DNA from: CAZGUG01 sp964529035
GTDB lineage: Bacteria > Bacillota > Clostridia > Ch29
Assembly: GCA_964529035.1 (NCBI GenBank)
Contig: CAZGUG010000003.1
Span: forward strand, 1 to 56,307
Length of the DNA stretch: 56,307 bases
Direction: 5' to 3'
The position numbers were made by a program, and so were the translations under genes. Positions 16,110-24,122 of this stretch are shown here, piece by piece. Each line of letters opens with the position of its first letter. The stretch's first letter is position 1. Under the pieces are notes generated by a model. That model worked only from the letters and a program-made list of their open reading frames with translations. It ran no database searches and was not told the origin of the DNA.

Positions 16110-16493
16110 TCACCCGCGGTTTTTTACTTTTTGTTTCTGTCTGTAATCCTCTACAGCCTTCCTTATGGCGTCCTCGGCCAGCACCGAACAGTGTATTTTT
16201 GGTGCAGGAAGGCCTCCCAGTTTTTCCACCACATCTTTGTTGGTAAGCTTTAGTGCTTCTTCCACGGTTTTTCCCTTAACCATCTCTGTCATTATACTGC
16301 TTGATGCTATGGCAGAGGCACAGCCAAAGGTCTTGAACCTGATATCCTTTATTATATTATCCTCAATTTTCAGATAAATTCTCATTATGTCGCCGCACTG
16401 GGGACTGCCGACTTCACCAATACCGTCGGCGTCTTCTATTTCTCCTACATTTCTCGGGTTTGTAAAATGTTCCATTACCGTTTCGTTATACAT
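16110..16493 (-). CDS. iscU: Fe-S cluster scaffold protein IscU/NifU N-domain type
   Basis: This 127-residue scaffold on which [Fe-S] clusters are assembled has the three ligand cysteines at Cys33 (PQCGD, with Asp35), Cys58 (FGCASA) and Cys102 (IHCSVLAEDAI). It lacks the long SufU insertion and therefore looks IscU/NifU-like. I choose ATG 16491-16493, preceded by GGGGGAAAGG. A longer in-frame start would overlap iscS by 26 bases. With the chosen start the iscS stop codon overlaps by 8 bases, indicating translational coupling. Confidence 0.94.
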   Translation of the reverse strand: MYNETVMEHFTNPRNVGEIEDADGIGEVGSPQCGDIMRIYLKIEDNIIKDIRFKTFGCASAIASSSIMTEMVKGKTVEEALKLTNKDVVEKLGGLPAPKIHCSVLAEDAIRKAVEDYRQKQKVKNRG

Positions 16494-17673
16494 GTACCTT
16501 TCCCCCTTCACACTGCTTAAATAATGGCGACAGCTTCCTTAATCTTTCCACTATCGGCGGCAGCTGTTCCAAAATATAATCTATGTCTTCCCCGGTGTTT
16601 ATATCACCAAGGCTTATCCTGAGCGATCCGTGGGCCGTTTCATGGCAGAGGCCGGTGGCCAGCAGCACATGGGAAGGGTCCAGGGAACCTGAAGTACAGG
16701 CAGAGCCGCTAGAAGCTGCTATACCCACCATGTCAAGGCTTAAAAGAAGCGCTTCTCCCTCAATGAAGTCGAAGGAAAAGTTAATATTGTTTGGAAGTCT
16801 CTGCGTTGGGTGACCGTTAAGCCTGACATGTTCAATTCTTTCCCTGATTCCGTCAATAAGCCTATCCCTTAACAAGGTCATTTTCCGTACGTGTCCTTCA
16901 AGGTTATCCGAAGCGAGCTGGGCCGCTCTGCCCAGGCCGACCACCGATGCAATATTTTCGGTACCCGATCTTTTTTTTCGTTCCTGGGCTCCTCCGTGTA
17001 CTAGGTTGTCAATCTTAACTCCCTTTTTTATATACAGTGCTCCCACACCCTTGGGGCCCCTGATTTTGTGTGCCGATATCGAAAGAAGGTCAATATTCAG
17101 CCTTTCAACATCTATTGCTATATTGCCCATGGCCTGCACCGCATCTGTGTGAAAGTATATCCCTTTTCCCTTTGCAATTTTCCCTATTTCCTCGACCGGC
17201 TGTATTGTGCCAATTTCATTATTGGCGAACATTATTGATATAAGTATTGTACTATCTTTTATTGCCTTCTTCAGGTCTTCGGGATTAACCATGCCGTATT
17301 CATCCACATCCAGGTAGGTAACGTCAAACCCGTATCTTTCCAGGTATTTACAGGCATGAAGTACGGCGTGGTGTTCGACTTTGCTGGTTATTATATGATT
17401 GCCCCTGTCTCTGTTGGCATAAGCTGTCCCCTTCAGGGCCCAGTTGTCCGCTTCGGTACCGCTGCCTGTAAAATAAATCTCGCCGCTTCCGGCTCCAAGG
17501 CTTTTGGCTACCCGGTCCCTGGCCCTGTCCATGGCCTGCTTTCCTTCCCTGCCAAAGGAATGGATGCTGGACGGATTGCCAAACCTTTCGGTGAAATATG
17601 GTAGCATTTCCTCAAGCACCTGTGGGTGCATAGGAGTAGTGGCGGAATTATCAACATAGACTCTTTTTGTCAC
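16486..17673 (-). CDS. iscS: Cysteine desulfurase IscS/NifS
   Basis: This 395-residue PLP enzyme takes sulfur from L-cysteine as a persulfide and hands it to IscU and MnmA. Seen in the sequence: YVDNSATTPMHPQVLEEM at the start, HHAVLHA at 101-107, the PLP lysine Lys203 in SISAHKIRGPKG, and the active cysteine Cys326 in SGSACTSGSLDPSHVL, within the long loop of class I desulfurases. It starts at GTG 17671-17673 after AGAGGGGGAC, overlapping the iscR end by 23 bases. It stands in the typical clostridial order iscR-iscS-iscU-mnmA. Confidence 0.97.
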   Translation of the reverse strand: MTKRVYVDNSATTPMHPQVLEEMLPYFTERFGNPSSIHSFGREGKQAMDRARDRVAKSLGAGSGEIYFTGSGTEADNWALKGTAYANRDRGNHIITSKVEHHAVLHACKYLERYGFDVTYLDVDEYGMVNPEDLKKAIKDSTILISIMFANNEIGTIQPVEEIGKIAKGKGIYFHTDAVQAMGNIAIDVERLNIDLLSISAHKIRGPKGVGALYIKKGVKIDNLVHGGAQERKKRSGTENIASVVGLGRAAQLASDNLEGHVRKMTLLRDRLIDGIRERIEHVRLNGHPTQRLPNNINFSFDFIEGEALLLSLDMVGIAASSGSACTSGSLDPSHVLLATGLCHETAHGSLRISLGDINTGEDIDYILEQLPPIVERLRKLSPLFKQCEGGKVHV

Positions 17674-18127
17674 AGTAAATGTCCCCCTCTTCTTTTGAAT
17701 AATCCTTTTCCATCCTCTTATAATCCTCGATCATATCCTGTAAACTGACCGAGTTGATTACATTGTTTATACTATCCCTTATCTTTTCCCATAAAACCCT
17801 GGTAACGCAGTAATCCGCCTTTATACACTCCTTGTCCTGGTCGTCCAGCACGCATTCTGCCGGAGCCATGGGCCCCTCAAGGGACCTTATTATATCTCCA
17901 ACGCTGATCTGGGAAGGCCGGCGGGACAGCATATATCCCCCCTGTGCTCCCCTGACGCTGTTCACCAGTCCGTCCTTTCTCAAAACTGCTATCAACTGCT
18001 CCAGGTAGGGATCGGATATGTTCTGCCTTTCGGCTATGCTTTTTAGCGGTATCGGCCCTTCTCCATAATGAAGGGCAAGGTCAAAGGCAGCCCTTACTCC
18101 ATATCTACCCTTGGTCGACAGTATCAA
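17651..18127 (-). CDS. iscR: Rrf2-family Fe-S regulator IscR
   Basis: This 158-residue winged-helix regulator has an HTH at about residues 5-60 (STKGRYGVRAAFDLALH, DPYLEQLIAVLRKDGLV). It carries the cluster-ligand cysteines Cys92, Cys101 and Cys107 (ECVLDDQDKECIKADYC), spaced much like E. coli IscR, so a [2Fe-2S]-sensing repressor of this operon is likely. I choose TTG 18125-18127, with GGAGG eight bases upstream. The longer frame reaching 18205 would run through the promoter and is rejected. A good promoter lies 50 bp upstream. Confidence 0.92.
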   Translation of the reverse strand: MILSTKGRYGVRAAFDLALHYGEGPIPLKSIAERQNISDPYLEQLIAVLRKDGLVNSVRGAQGGYMLSRRPSQISVGDIIRSLEGPMAPAECVLDDQDKECIKADYCVTRVLWEKIRDSINNVINSVSLQDMIEDYKRMEKDYSKEEGDIYCDKKSLC

Positions 18128-18176
18128 AACACGCACCTCCTCAATCCCGACCTTTTCAGTAGGGATTACTAAAGAT

Positions 18177-18205
18177 ACAATAGCACAGAGAATATTTGTT
18201 GTCAA
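18177..18205 (-). promoter_or_regulatory. Promoter of the iscR-iscS-iscU-mnmA operon
   Basis: -35 TTGACA (18200-18205) and -10 TATTGT (18177-18182) have a 17-nt spacer. The stretch just downstream (about 18150-18176, containing TAGTAATCCCTACTGAA) is a reasonable place for autoregulation by IscR, but I cannot prove an operator there. Confidence 0.8.
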
Positions 18206-18271
18206 TACATCTAAGTTTATTTTCTACTGTTTCACTCGGGTTTATTCGGCGGCAGGGGCTGCCCTTCACGT

Positions 18272-19333
18272 TTAAATCCCCTTTATTATGCTGTCCTGTC
18301 CAATCCACATGTTTATATTTTTCCGGTCTCTTTTCGTATTTATTACGCTTCCCCTACCTATAATGCTCATACAGATATCGGCAGGCACCCCTTCTATTAT
18401 GCAGTCTTCCATTACTATGCTGCTTCTGATATTGACTTCCTCTAGCCTGCTGCCGTCCCCTATCGAAGTATAGGGGCCAATATGGGATTTTTTCACCACA
18501 ACGTTTCTGCCTATTATTGAATAGTTGTCTACGACAGAATCCTCTATTACCGAGTTTTCCCCAATTACTACCCTGTCTGCGATTTTGCTCCCGTAAACCC
18601 TTTGTCCCTGGAGGTTTTTCTGTATACTGCCCAGCATTCTTTTATTGGCCCTGAGCAGGTCCTCCGGACTTCCCACGTCAATCCACCATTTTTTAGTCAG
18701 TTTGCAGCCCACTTTGTCCCCTCTTTTTATCATTTCCATTATTCCATCGGTAAGCTCAAGCTCTCCCCTTTCAGAGGGTTTGATTCGTTCTATGGCATGG
18801 AAGATTTTGCTGTTAAATACGTACATTCCAACCACCGCATAGCTGCTTTCGGGGTTTTTGGGTTTTTCAACCAGCCTTATAATTTTCCCGTCAATTAATG
18901 TAGCAATTCCATATCTTTCGGGGTTTTCTACCCTGGAAAGAAGTACTGTACTGTCTGCTCCGGTATCGTAATGATATTTTACAATATCCCCAATGGAATG
19001 ATTGATAATATTGTCTCCGAGCACCGTTACAAAGGGCCCGTTCTTCAGGTAATCTTCGCATATTTTAACGCCGTGGGCCAGCCCCAAAGGCCGGCCCTGT
19101 ACTATATATTTTATTGAGACTCCCCACTGGCTGCCATCCCCCAGTTTGTCGGTAAATCCATCCTCTGATGCTCCAACCACAATGTATATATCCTCTATTC
19201 CGGCCTCCCTCATGGATTCTATAATATAGTGTATAACCGGTTTGTTGGCCACCGGCAGCAAGTGTTTGGCCACAGAATAAGCAAAGGGCCTCATCCGTGT
19301 CCCCTTTCCACCGCAAAGTATTAGTCCCTTCAT
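18272..19333 (-). CDS. Sugar-1-phosphate nucleotidyltransferase, long RmlA type
   Basis: This 353-residue enzyme of the glucose-1-phosphate thymidylyltransferase-like family would join a nucleotide to a sugar-1-phosphate for cell-surface glycan or glycosylation pathways. The N-terminal Rossmann domain begins MKGLILCGGKGTRMRP (signature at 8-16) and includes GRPLGLAHGV, VLGDNI and VEKPKNP. The C-terminal third is a left-handed beta-helix with hexapeptide repeats (VVIGENSVIEDSVV, YTSIGDGSRLEEV). The beta-helix marks the long RmlA/GlmU-like group; UDP versus dTDP specificity is not resolved. It stands alone: no sugar-modifying genes are next to it. Confidence 0.88.
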   Translation of the reverse strand: MKGLILCGGKGTRMRPFAYSVAKHLLPVANKPVIHYIIESMREAGIEDIYIVVGASEDGFTDKLGDGSQWGVSIKYIVQGRPLGLAHGVKICEDYLKNGPFVTVLGDNIINHSIGDIVKYHYDTGADSTVLLSRVENPERYGIATLIDGKIIRLVEKPKNPESSYAVVGMYVFNSKIFHAIERIKPSERGELELTDGIMEMIKRGDKVGCKLTKKWWIDVGSPEDLLRANKRMLGSIQKNLQGQRVYGSKIADRVVIGENSVIEDSVVDNYSIIGRNVVVKKSHIGPYTSIGDGSRLEEVNIRSSIVMEDCIIEGVPADICMSIIGRGSVINTKRDRKNINMWIGQDSIIKGI

Positions 19334-19491
19334 ATCTCTACCTCCGGATATCTTTTACCCCTGTGTATCGGATTTTCAGTATAATTTATGTGCGCCTGAA
19401 ATTTTATGTTACCCATATTCCCAATGCTTTCCGGTTATCTTCATGGCTGTATTCATGGAACAAACTACCTTTGCAGCATTTGGTATATCGT

Positions 19492-19520
19492 TTGCATTAT
19501 GTTAACTTATGGAGTATTAT
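19492..19520 (+). promoter_or_regulatory. Possible promoter of the CAP-domain gene
   Basis: -35-like TTGCAT (19492-19497) and -10 TATTAT (19515-19520) have a 17-nt spacer, 76 bp before the start codon. The rest of the divergent gap (19334-19595) also holds a TATACT near 19370 that could serve the opposite gene. Confidence 0.45.
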
Positions 19521-19595
19521 TATATAAAGGCGAAGTGGATTTTCAATCGGGTTGTGGATGAAATGCACTAAAACAAAATTCAAAGAGGTGATAGT

Positions 19596-20378
19596 TTGAG
19601 AAAAAGAATCTTTATTATGATGTTGATTGTAACTCTTATGTCGATCGTATTGTTTACGCAAAGCGTCCTCGGAGCAAACTATTATTCTGTCAACGGGCAA
19701 CAGGTAAAAAATACGGGTACATATGTAAAATACTATTCACTGAACAAAACAAAGGTATATACAGAAACCGGAACACAAAAAATTACATATGTATATCCTA
19801 CCGCTTCCCAGGGTGCAAACTATATCAGGGTATTTCCCAGCAGAGGAACCATAGACCGCGCACCTGCACCCACAGAACCAAAACCCGAGCCGCAGCCACC
19901 GGAACAACAACCCGAACCACAGCCGCCGGTACAGCCGGAACCCGAACCACAGCCGCCGGTACAGCCGGAACCCGAACCACAGCCGCCCCAGAATCCGGGA
20001 GGCTACCAGTTAACCTCCGACGAGCAAAAGTTAATAAACCTCATCAACGGCGAGAGAACAAAGATGGGCCTGAACCCGCTGAAAGTGGATTACGAGCTTT
20101 CCAGGGTTGCCCGGATTAAGTCTGAGGATATGAGAACAAACAACTATTTTTCTCACACATCCCCGACTTACGGTTCACCCTTCCAGATGATGAAGGACTT
20201 TGGTATAAATTATAGGGGTGCCGGGGAAAACATCGCACGAACTTCAAGCGTTGACAGGGCCCATACAGGCTTTATGAATTCGGAAGGCCACAGAAACAAT
20301 ATTCTTAACGCCAACTTCACCCATATAGGGGTTGGTATTTCAGGCAACTACTACACGGAAATGTTCATAAGCAAATAA
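19596..20378 (+). CDS. Secreted CAP-domain (SCP/YkwD-like) protein with Pro/Glu-rich linker
   Basis: This 260-residue exported protein has a signal peptide of about 27 residues (RKRIF, hydrophobic core, VLGA), a beta-rich region of about 50 residues and a Pro-Glu-Gln repeat linker at about residues 87-130. A C-terminal CAP domain covers about 135-260: LINGERTKMGLNPLKVDYELSRVA, YFSHTSPTYGSPFQMM, GENIARTSS and EGHRNNILN with the typical His and Glu residues. YkwD-like CAP proteins are common in spore-forming Firmicutes, often associated with the cell wall or spores; the activity is unsettled. The start is TTG 19596-19598 after GAGGTG. It is one of only three plus-strand genes. Confidence 0.9.
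   Translation: MRKRIFIMMLIVTLMSIVLFTQSVLGANYYSVNGQQVKNTGTYVKYYSLNKTKVYTETGTQKITYVYPTASQGANYIRVFPSRGTIDRAPAPTEPKPEPQPPEQQPEPQPPVQPEPEPQPPVQPEPEPQPPQNPGGYQLTSDEQKLINLINGERTKMGLNPLKVDYELSRVARIKSEDMRTNNYFSHTSPTYGSPFQMMKDFGINYRGAGENIARTSSVDRAHTGFMNSEGHRNNILNANFTHIGVGISGNYYTEMFISK
19911..19989 (+). repeat. 30-bp tandem repeat encoding the Pro-rich linker
   Basis: Two exact 30-bp copies (19921-19950 and 19951-19980) with partial copies on both sides encode QPPVQPEPEP repeats. Such units are prone to copy-number change, so linker length may vary between strains. Confidence 0.9.
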
Positions 20379-20417
20379 ACGGACAGGTAACATGCCTGTC
20401 TACATATCAATAAGTTT

Positions 20418-20455
20418 AAAGGGCTGTGTTGCGGGTAAACACAGCCCTTTATTTT
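20418..20455 (+). terminator. Rho-independent terminator after the CAP-domain gene
   Basis: A perfect 13-bp stem AAAGGGCTGTGTT / AACACAGCCCTTT (20418-20430 and 20438-20450) is followed by ATTTTT. It lies 40 bp after the stop codon and before the convergent DUF3343 gene. Confidence 0.9.
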
Positions 20456-20469
20456 TGCTTCCATACCCT

Positions 20470-20736
20470 TTATAAAACCTTTTTATAGTCTGTGAACTGT
20501 CCCACCCGGACTGCTTTATATACGCCCTTTATCGACGCTCTGCATCCCATAATCTGGTCCCGGATGTCTTTTATTTCTATCAAATCACCCCATGCAGCCA
20601 GCGAATAATTGCAGCTTTTGCCCAGTCTTCCCGGAGTTGGTACAAGTTCAACCTTAAAGCCCCTTTCCTTAAGCCTGGCTTCTACGAAAATAGCCTGATT
20701 TCTCGAATTGAACACGAAATAATACCCGGCCGTCAT
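20470..20736 (-). CDS. DUF3343 protein (putative selenium/sulfur carrier-like)
   Basis: This 88-residue protein matches DUF3343 by its pattern YYFVFNSRNQAIFVEARLKERGFKVELVPTPGRLGKSC. DUF3343 proteins are small ferredoxin-like-fold proteins often found with selenium or sulfur metabolism genes, and a conserved cysteine follows the Pro-x-Pro region. The role as a carrier is proposed, not proven. I choose ATG 20734-20736, preceded by AGGGGTG. A longer frame from 20802 has no RBS. It follows threonine aldolase by 78 bp. A selenoprotein gene elsewhere in the window fits a selenium-using host. Confidence 0.7.
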   Translation of the reverse strand: MTAGYYFVFNSRNQAIFVEARLKERGFKVELVPTPGRLGKSCNYSLAAWGDLIEIKDIRDQIMGCRASIKGVYKAVRVGQFTDYKKVL

Positions 20737-20814
20737 CTCCCAAACACCCCTCACTGTTTTATTCAATATATTACTGGCAGCTGTGTTTTGGGGTGACTTC
20801 ATCTTATGATTTTT

Positions 20815-21849
20815 TTACCCGTTCAAAACCAGGCTTACTGTTTGAACTGTCCTTTTTACATCTTCTTCGGTTATATAATAATGGACTGCAAACCGCACCA
20901 CCGGCGAAGGTGTCCCGTTTATCAGTATTCCGTACGGTTTAAGCCCTTCGGCAATTTGTATTCCGTTAAGGCCGGCTGCGCTAAAGTCCACCATTATCAG
21001 GTTTGTCTGGACCTTGTCAATATCAACCGAAACCCCATCCAGCGAATTAAGGCCCCTTGCAAGAAACATCGCGTTTTCATGGTCTTCCCCAAGCCTTTTG
21101 CTCATCTTTTCCATGGCTATTATTCCGGCTGCGGCAACGATACCCGCCTGTCTCATACCGCCTCCCAGCATTTTTCTGTATTTTCTTGCTCTTTCTATGA
21201 ATTCTCCGCCGCCTGCCAGCACCGATCCTATAGGAGCGCACAGTCCCTTGGACAGGCAGACATTAACCGAATCGCAGTACCGTGCAATCTCCTCCGCCTT
21301 CACATTGAGGTAGGCGGCAGCATTGTATATGCGGGCGCCGTCAAGGTGCACCGGTATGTTATGCTTTTGTCCCACCCGGTGAATTTTTTCCATCGCTTCA
21401 ATGGGTACCACCCTTCCCCCGGCCTTATTGTGGGTGTTTTCAACGCATATCAGCTTTGTTTCGGGAAAATGTATATTTTCTGTGCGGATTTTCTCTTCCA
21501 CTGCCCGATCATCCATTACCCCGTCTGTTTCGGTAACCAGGGCAGTCTGTACTCCGGCCAGGTACGCTATTCCACCCACTTCATTGACATAAATATGGCT
21601 GTTTTCACCAAGTATTATCTCGTCGCCCCTTTTTGTATGTGTCATCACCGCAACCTGGTTTGCCATTGTACCGCTGGCGACAAACAGCGCCGCTTCCTTA
21701 CCCATCTCGCTGGCTGCCAGTTCCTCCAGCCTGTTTACGGTAGGGTCATCCCTGTATACATCATCGCCTACTTCGGCTCTGTACATGGCCTGCCGCATTT
21801 CATCGGTGGGTTTTGTTACCGTATCACTTCTAAGATCAATTACTCCCAT
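20815..21849 (-). CDS. ltaE: Low-specificity L-threonine aldolase
   Basis: This 344-residue PLP enzyme cleaves L-threonine or allo-threonine to glycine and acetaldehyde. It starts MGVIDLRSDTVTKPTDEMRQAM, has ASGTMANQVA at about 59-67, VHLDGARIYNAAAYL at 167-181 and the PLP lysine Lys201 in VCLSKGLCAPIGS. The RBS is AAAAGGAGG. Just upstream lies a short form of the GGGGACA/TGTCCCC repeat. Together with GlyA at 32 kb it gives two routes to glycine. Confidence 0.94.
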   Translation of the reverse strand: MGVIDLRSDTVTKPTDEMRQAMYRAEVGDDVYRDDPTVNRLEELAASEMGKEAALFVASGTMANQVAVMTHTKRGDEIILGENSHIYVNEVGGIAYLAGVQTALVTETDGVMDDRAVEEKIRTENIHFPETKLICVENTHNKAGGRVVPIEAMEKIHRVGQKHNIPVHLDGARIYNAAAYLNVKAEEIARYCDSVNVCLSKGLCAPIGSVLAGGGEFIERARKYRKMLGGGMRQAGIVAAAGIIAMEKMSKRLGEDHENAMFLARGLNSLDGVSVDIDKVQTNLIMVDFSAAGLNGIQIAEGLKPYGILINGTPSPVVRFAVHYYITEEDVKRTVQTVSLVLNG

Positions 21850-21850
21850 T

Positions 21851-21985
21851 CTATTTCCTCCTTTTAGTGGAATGTCCCCGATTTGTACTGCCCGGTTTCA
21901 AAGTAGAAATTCTACACAGAAACAAAAAAACCTTCCCCTTAAGGAAAGGCTTAAATCCAAACTGATTCCGCGCGCTTATGTTCAC
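21851..21985 (-). CDS. Small ORF with molbindin-like N-terminus; possible gene remnant
   Basis: This 44-codon frame begins at GTG 21983-21985 with a strong RBS (AGAGGTGAT). The first residues MNISARNQ, and LKGKV a few residues later, resemble the start of Mop (molybdopterin/molybdate-binding) domains, which begin like this before about 60 further residues. The rest does not match, and a Rho-independent terminator lies inside the frame. It may be the decayed stump of a mop gene or a leader peptide; chance similarity is possible. Confidence 0.3.
   Translation of the reverse strand: MNISARNQFGFKPFLKGKVFLFLCRISTLKPGSTNRGHSTKRRK
21857..21884 (-). repeat. GGGGACA-type repeat element (short form)
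   Basis: This copy keeps the outer parts of the element in front of alaS (cctcctYttagtggaatg followed by tccccgatt) but lacks the inner 40 bp. It looks as if recombination between the two GGAATG repeats of the long form removed the middle. It covers the RBS region of threonine aldolase. Confidence 0.5.
21924..21950 (-). terminator. Rho-independent terminator downstream of the activase operon
   Basis: On the minus strand CCTTTCC pairs with GGGGAAGG around a 5-nt loop (one G-T pair), followed by seven T. It ends transcripts coming from the activase genes before threonine aldolase. Confidence 0.75.
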
Positions 21986-22063
21986 AATATCACCTCTTTT
22001 TTAAATATCACGGACTTATTATATGTAACAGAGCCGAATATTAAGCATTTGCTTGATGAAAGA

Positions 22064-23035
22064 CTAAACATATTTTTGAGTTCTGCTGCTCCATTTGCCG
22101 CACCTGTCGCCCCAACAGGCTATTCCCACGCCGTCTTTAACTATCTCGACAATTTCGCACATGTTGGCGCAGCCCCTGCAGTCTATAGGCCGGACATCGA
22201 AACTGCATTCGGATACATCCAGTCCCCTGAAACCGGTACAACCCTTTTTTTGGGAATTGTCCTTCGCTATTAACGCCGCACCAATGGCTCCCATGACATC
22301 GTAGTGGGGCGGGATTTCTATCTCCATGTCCAATTCCCTTCTGAAGGCTTCCCTTATACCCCTGTTGGCCGCAACGCCTCCCTGGAACAACACGGGGGGG
22401 ATTATATCCTTACCCTTTCCCAGGTTGTTAAGATAGTTACGCACAAGGGCCCGGCACAGTCCATATACTATATCCTCGGTCCTGTGCCCCAACTGCTGTT
22501 TATGTATCATATCCGACTCGGCAAATACCGCGCACCGTCCCGCTACCCTTACCTCTGCCCTGGACTTAAGGGCCAGGTCTCCGAATTCCTCTATGGGTAT
22601 ATCAAGCCTTGCCGCCTGCCTGTCCAAAAAAGACCCGGTGCCCGCAGCACAAACGGTATTCATTGCGAAATCCGTAACGATACCGTCCCTTAACAAAATT
22701 ATTTTCGAATCCTGGCCGCCAATCTCCAATATGGTGTTTACCGCCGGGTTTACGCTTAATCCCGCTACCGCATGGGTGGTTATTTCGTTTTTGACCACGT
22801 CGGCACCCACCATGACACCGGCAAGCTTTCTTCCGCTGCCGGTGGTGCCGGCACCGTAAATCGCTATATCCCCCATTCTGTCCTTCAATGCCTTAAGCCC
22901 TTCCTGCACCACCCTTATCGGCTGTCCCATGGTACGCAGATAATCCCTGTATACCAGATTGACATTCCCATCCAGCAGTACGAGGTTAGTACTTACCGAG
23001 CCCACATCAATTCCCAGATAATAACCCTTCCCCAT
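22064..23035 (-). CDS. BadF/HgdC-type acyl-CoA dehydratase activase (ATPase)
   Basis: This 323-residue ATPase of the BadF/BadG/BcrA/BcrD family uses ATP to push an electron into a 2-hydroxyacyl-CoA dehydratase or benzoyl-CoA reductase-type partner. Seen: YYLGIDVGSVSTNLVLLD, IYGAGTTGSGR, EIGGQDSKII, and the two cluster cysteines Cys129 (NTVCAAGTGSFLD) and Cys168 (GRCAVFAESDMIHK), equivalent to those of the homodimeric HgdC [4Fe-4S] cluster. The C-terminus adds a second Cys set, DCRGCANMCE and ACWGDRCGKW. The start overlaps the preceding gene by 29 bases. No dehydratase subunits are in the window, so the partner is unknown. Confidence 0.88.
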   Translation of the reverse strand: MGKGYYLGIDVGSVSTNLVLLDGNVNLVYRDYLRTMGQPIRVVQEGLKALKDRMGDIAIYGAGTTGSGRKLAGVMVGADVVKNEITTHAVAGLSVNPAVNTILEIGGQDSKIILLRDGIVTDFAMNTVCAAGTGSFLDRQAARLDIPIEEFGDLALKSRAEVRVAGRCAVFAESDMIHKQQLGHRTEDIVYGLCRALVRNYLNNLGKGKDIIPPVLFQGGVAANRGIREAFRRELDMEIEIPPHYDVMGAIGAALIAKDNSQKKGCTGFRGLDVSECSFDVRPIDCRGCANMCEIVEIVKDGVGIACWGDRCGKWSSRTQKYV

Positions 23036-24122
23036 CTAAATTTTCCAACTCCTTTTTCCTTCTTATTAAGTCCACAAATGCTTCCAACCTTGTCATGTAT
23101 CCTGCTTCCCCGGTCATTTCATCCAGTACAAGGGTCATGACCGGGATTCCTTTGTTCCGGCTTACTGTCGGCAGGACACTTCTGGCCACTATCTCAGGCA
23201 TACAGGTAAAGGGCAGCAGGTGTATCACACCGTCATAACCCTTTTTGTTATATATAACGGTGTTGGCAACACTTTCCTGGCCGTGCCCCCCGACAAAACT
23301 TCTTAGATACGGGTGGGAAGCTTCTTTGATTTCCTGCTTGTTATGTAAATGCAAAGCCTCCTTGATAAGGTGATTTACCACCCAATAGCTTACCGTAATT
23401 GATTTTTCAACTTCCACCTCAAGGCTGCCCAGCTTTTCTGCGATACCAATATTTACAAAGGGCTCGATAACAGTGTAAATTTCTCCGACGATCCCAATTC
23501 GCAATACCTCTTTTTCGTTTTGTGTTTTCACATGCTCCATTTTGTTTTTGTATCTTTCAATCAATACGGCCAACTGCTTTGAACCCCTTGTATTGATCGC
23601 CTCTTCGTGAAACCTTTGCATAAGGCGTGTCACCGTACCCTTTTTTGTCTCCCGCGGTCTTGTTTGCCAGCAAAGTTTTTCGAGCTCATCCATCATTATG
23701 GACAGGCGCGTTGCCCTCTTAATTGAAGCAAGTACCTGAAAAACGCTTTTGCCGCCTGTTATCATGGATATTTTTTTCACAAAATCCCTTGCGTTACCCT
23801 GGGGTCTTTCCAGAACAATCATTTTAAAATCGTATCCAAGGTCTTCAAGTATTTCTCTCTGCACTTCCGCATAATATCCAAACCGGCAGGGGCCGCAGCC
23901 CCCTGCCATTACTATTACCTCAGCGCCCTTCTCCAGGCTTTCGATGTAATTTCCGATATTCAGTTTGAGCGGCAGGCACGCCAGTTCGGGAGAATGCTTT
24001 GTTCCAAGTTCCAGTGTCTTTTTGGTACAGGGCGGAGGTACCAGTACCTCCACCCCCAGGTCCTCCAGTACCGATTTCATTGCAATATATGCATTGCCCA
24101 TATGCGGGAATGTAACTAACAC
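23007..24122 (-). CDS. Acyl-CoA dehydratase activase-related protein (HgdB/FldBC-like fold)
   Basis: This 371-residue protein matches the DUF2229-associated, CoA-activase-linked family. Seen: VTFPHMGNAYIAMKSVLEDLGV at the start, SPELACLPLKLNIGNYIE, VIVMAGGCGPCRFGYYAEVQ with a Cys pair, and LPFTCMPEIVARSVLP and DEMTGEAGYMTRLEAFVDLI near the end. The last part is shared with the next gene (DEHTGEAGIDTRLEAFIDML), so the two are paralogous halves of what is a single large chain in some bacteria. It starts at GTG inside the last codons of the upstream gene (7-base overlap). Confidence 0.85.
   Translation of the reverse strand: MLVTFPHMGNAYIAMKSVLEDLGVEVLVPPPCTKKTLELGTKHSPELACLPLKLNIGNYIESLEKGAEVIVMAGGCGPCRFGYYAEVQREILEDLGYDFKMIVLERPQGNARDFVKKISMITGGKSVFQVLASIKRATRLSIMMDELEKLCWQTRPRETKKGTVTRLMQRFHEEAINTRGSKQLAVLIERYKNKMEHVKTQNEKEVLRIGIVGEIYTVIEPFVNIGIAEKLGSLEVEVEKSITVSYWVVNHLIKEALHLHNKQEIKEASHPYLRSFVGGHGQESVANTVIYNKKGYDGVIHLLPFTCMPEIVARSVLPTVSRNKGIPVMTLVLDEMTGEAGYMTRLEAFVDLIRRKKELENLDGEGLLSGN

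Noticed and set aside
18128..18205. Longer iscR start
   Set aside because: This stretch contains the promoter boxes; the TTG at 18127 has a proper GGAGG and matches the family start.
19911..19989. Tandem repeat as a CRISPR array
   Set aside because: Units are contiguous, without spacers, and code for a Pro-rich linker in frame.
20806..21867. 353-codon plus-strand frame opposite threonine aldolase
   Set aside because: It mirrors a clearly conserved PLP enzyme on the other strand and has no family features or RBS; likewise the long plus-strand frames opposite secD (47544-48515) and the SpoIID gene (54893-55912).
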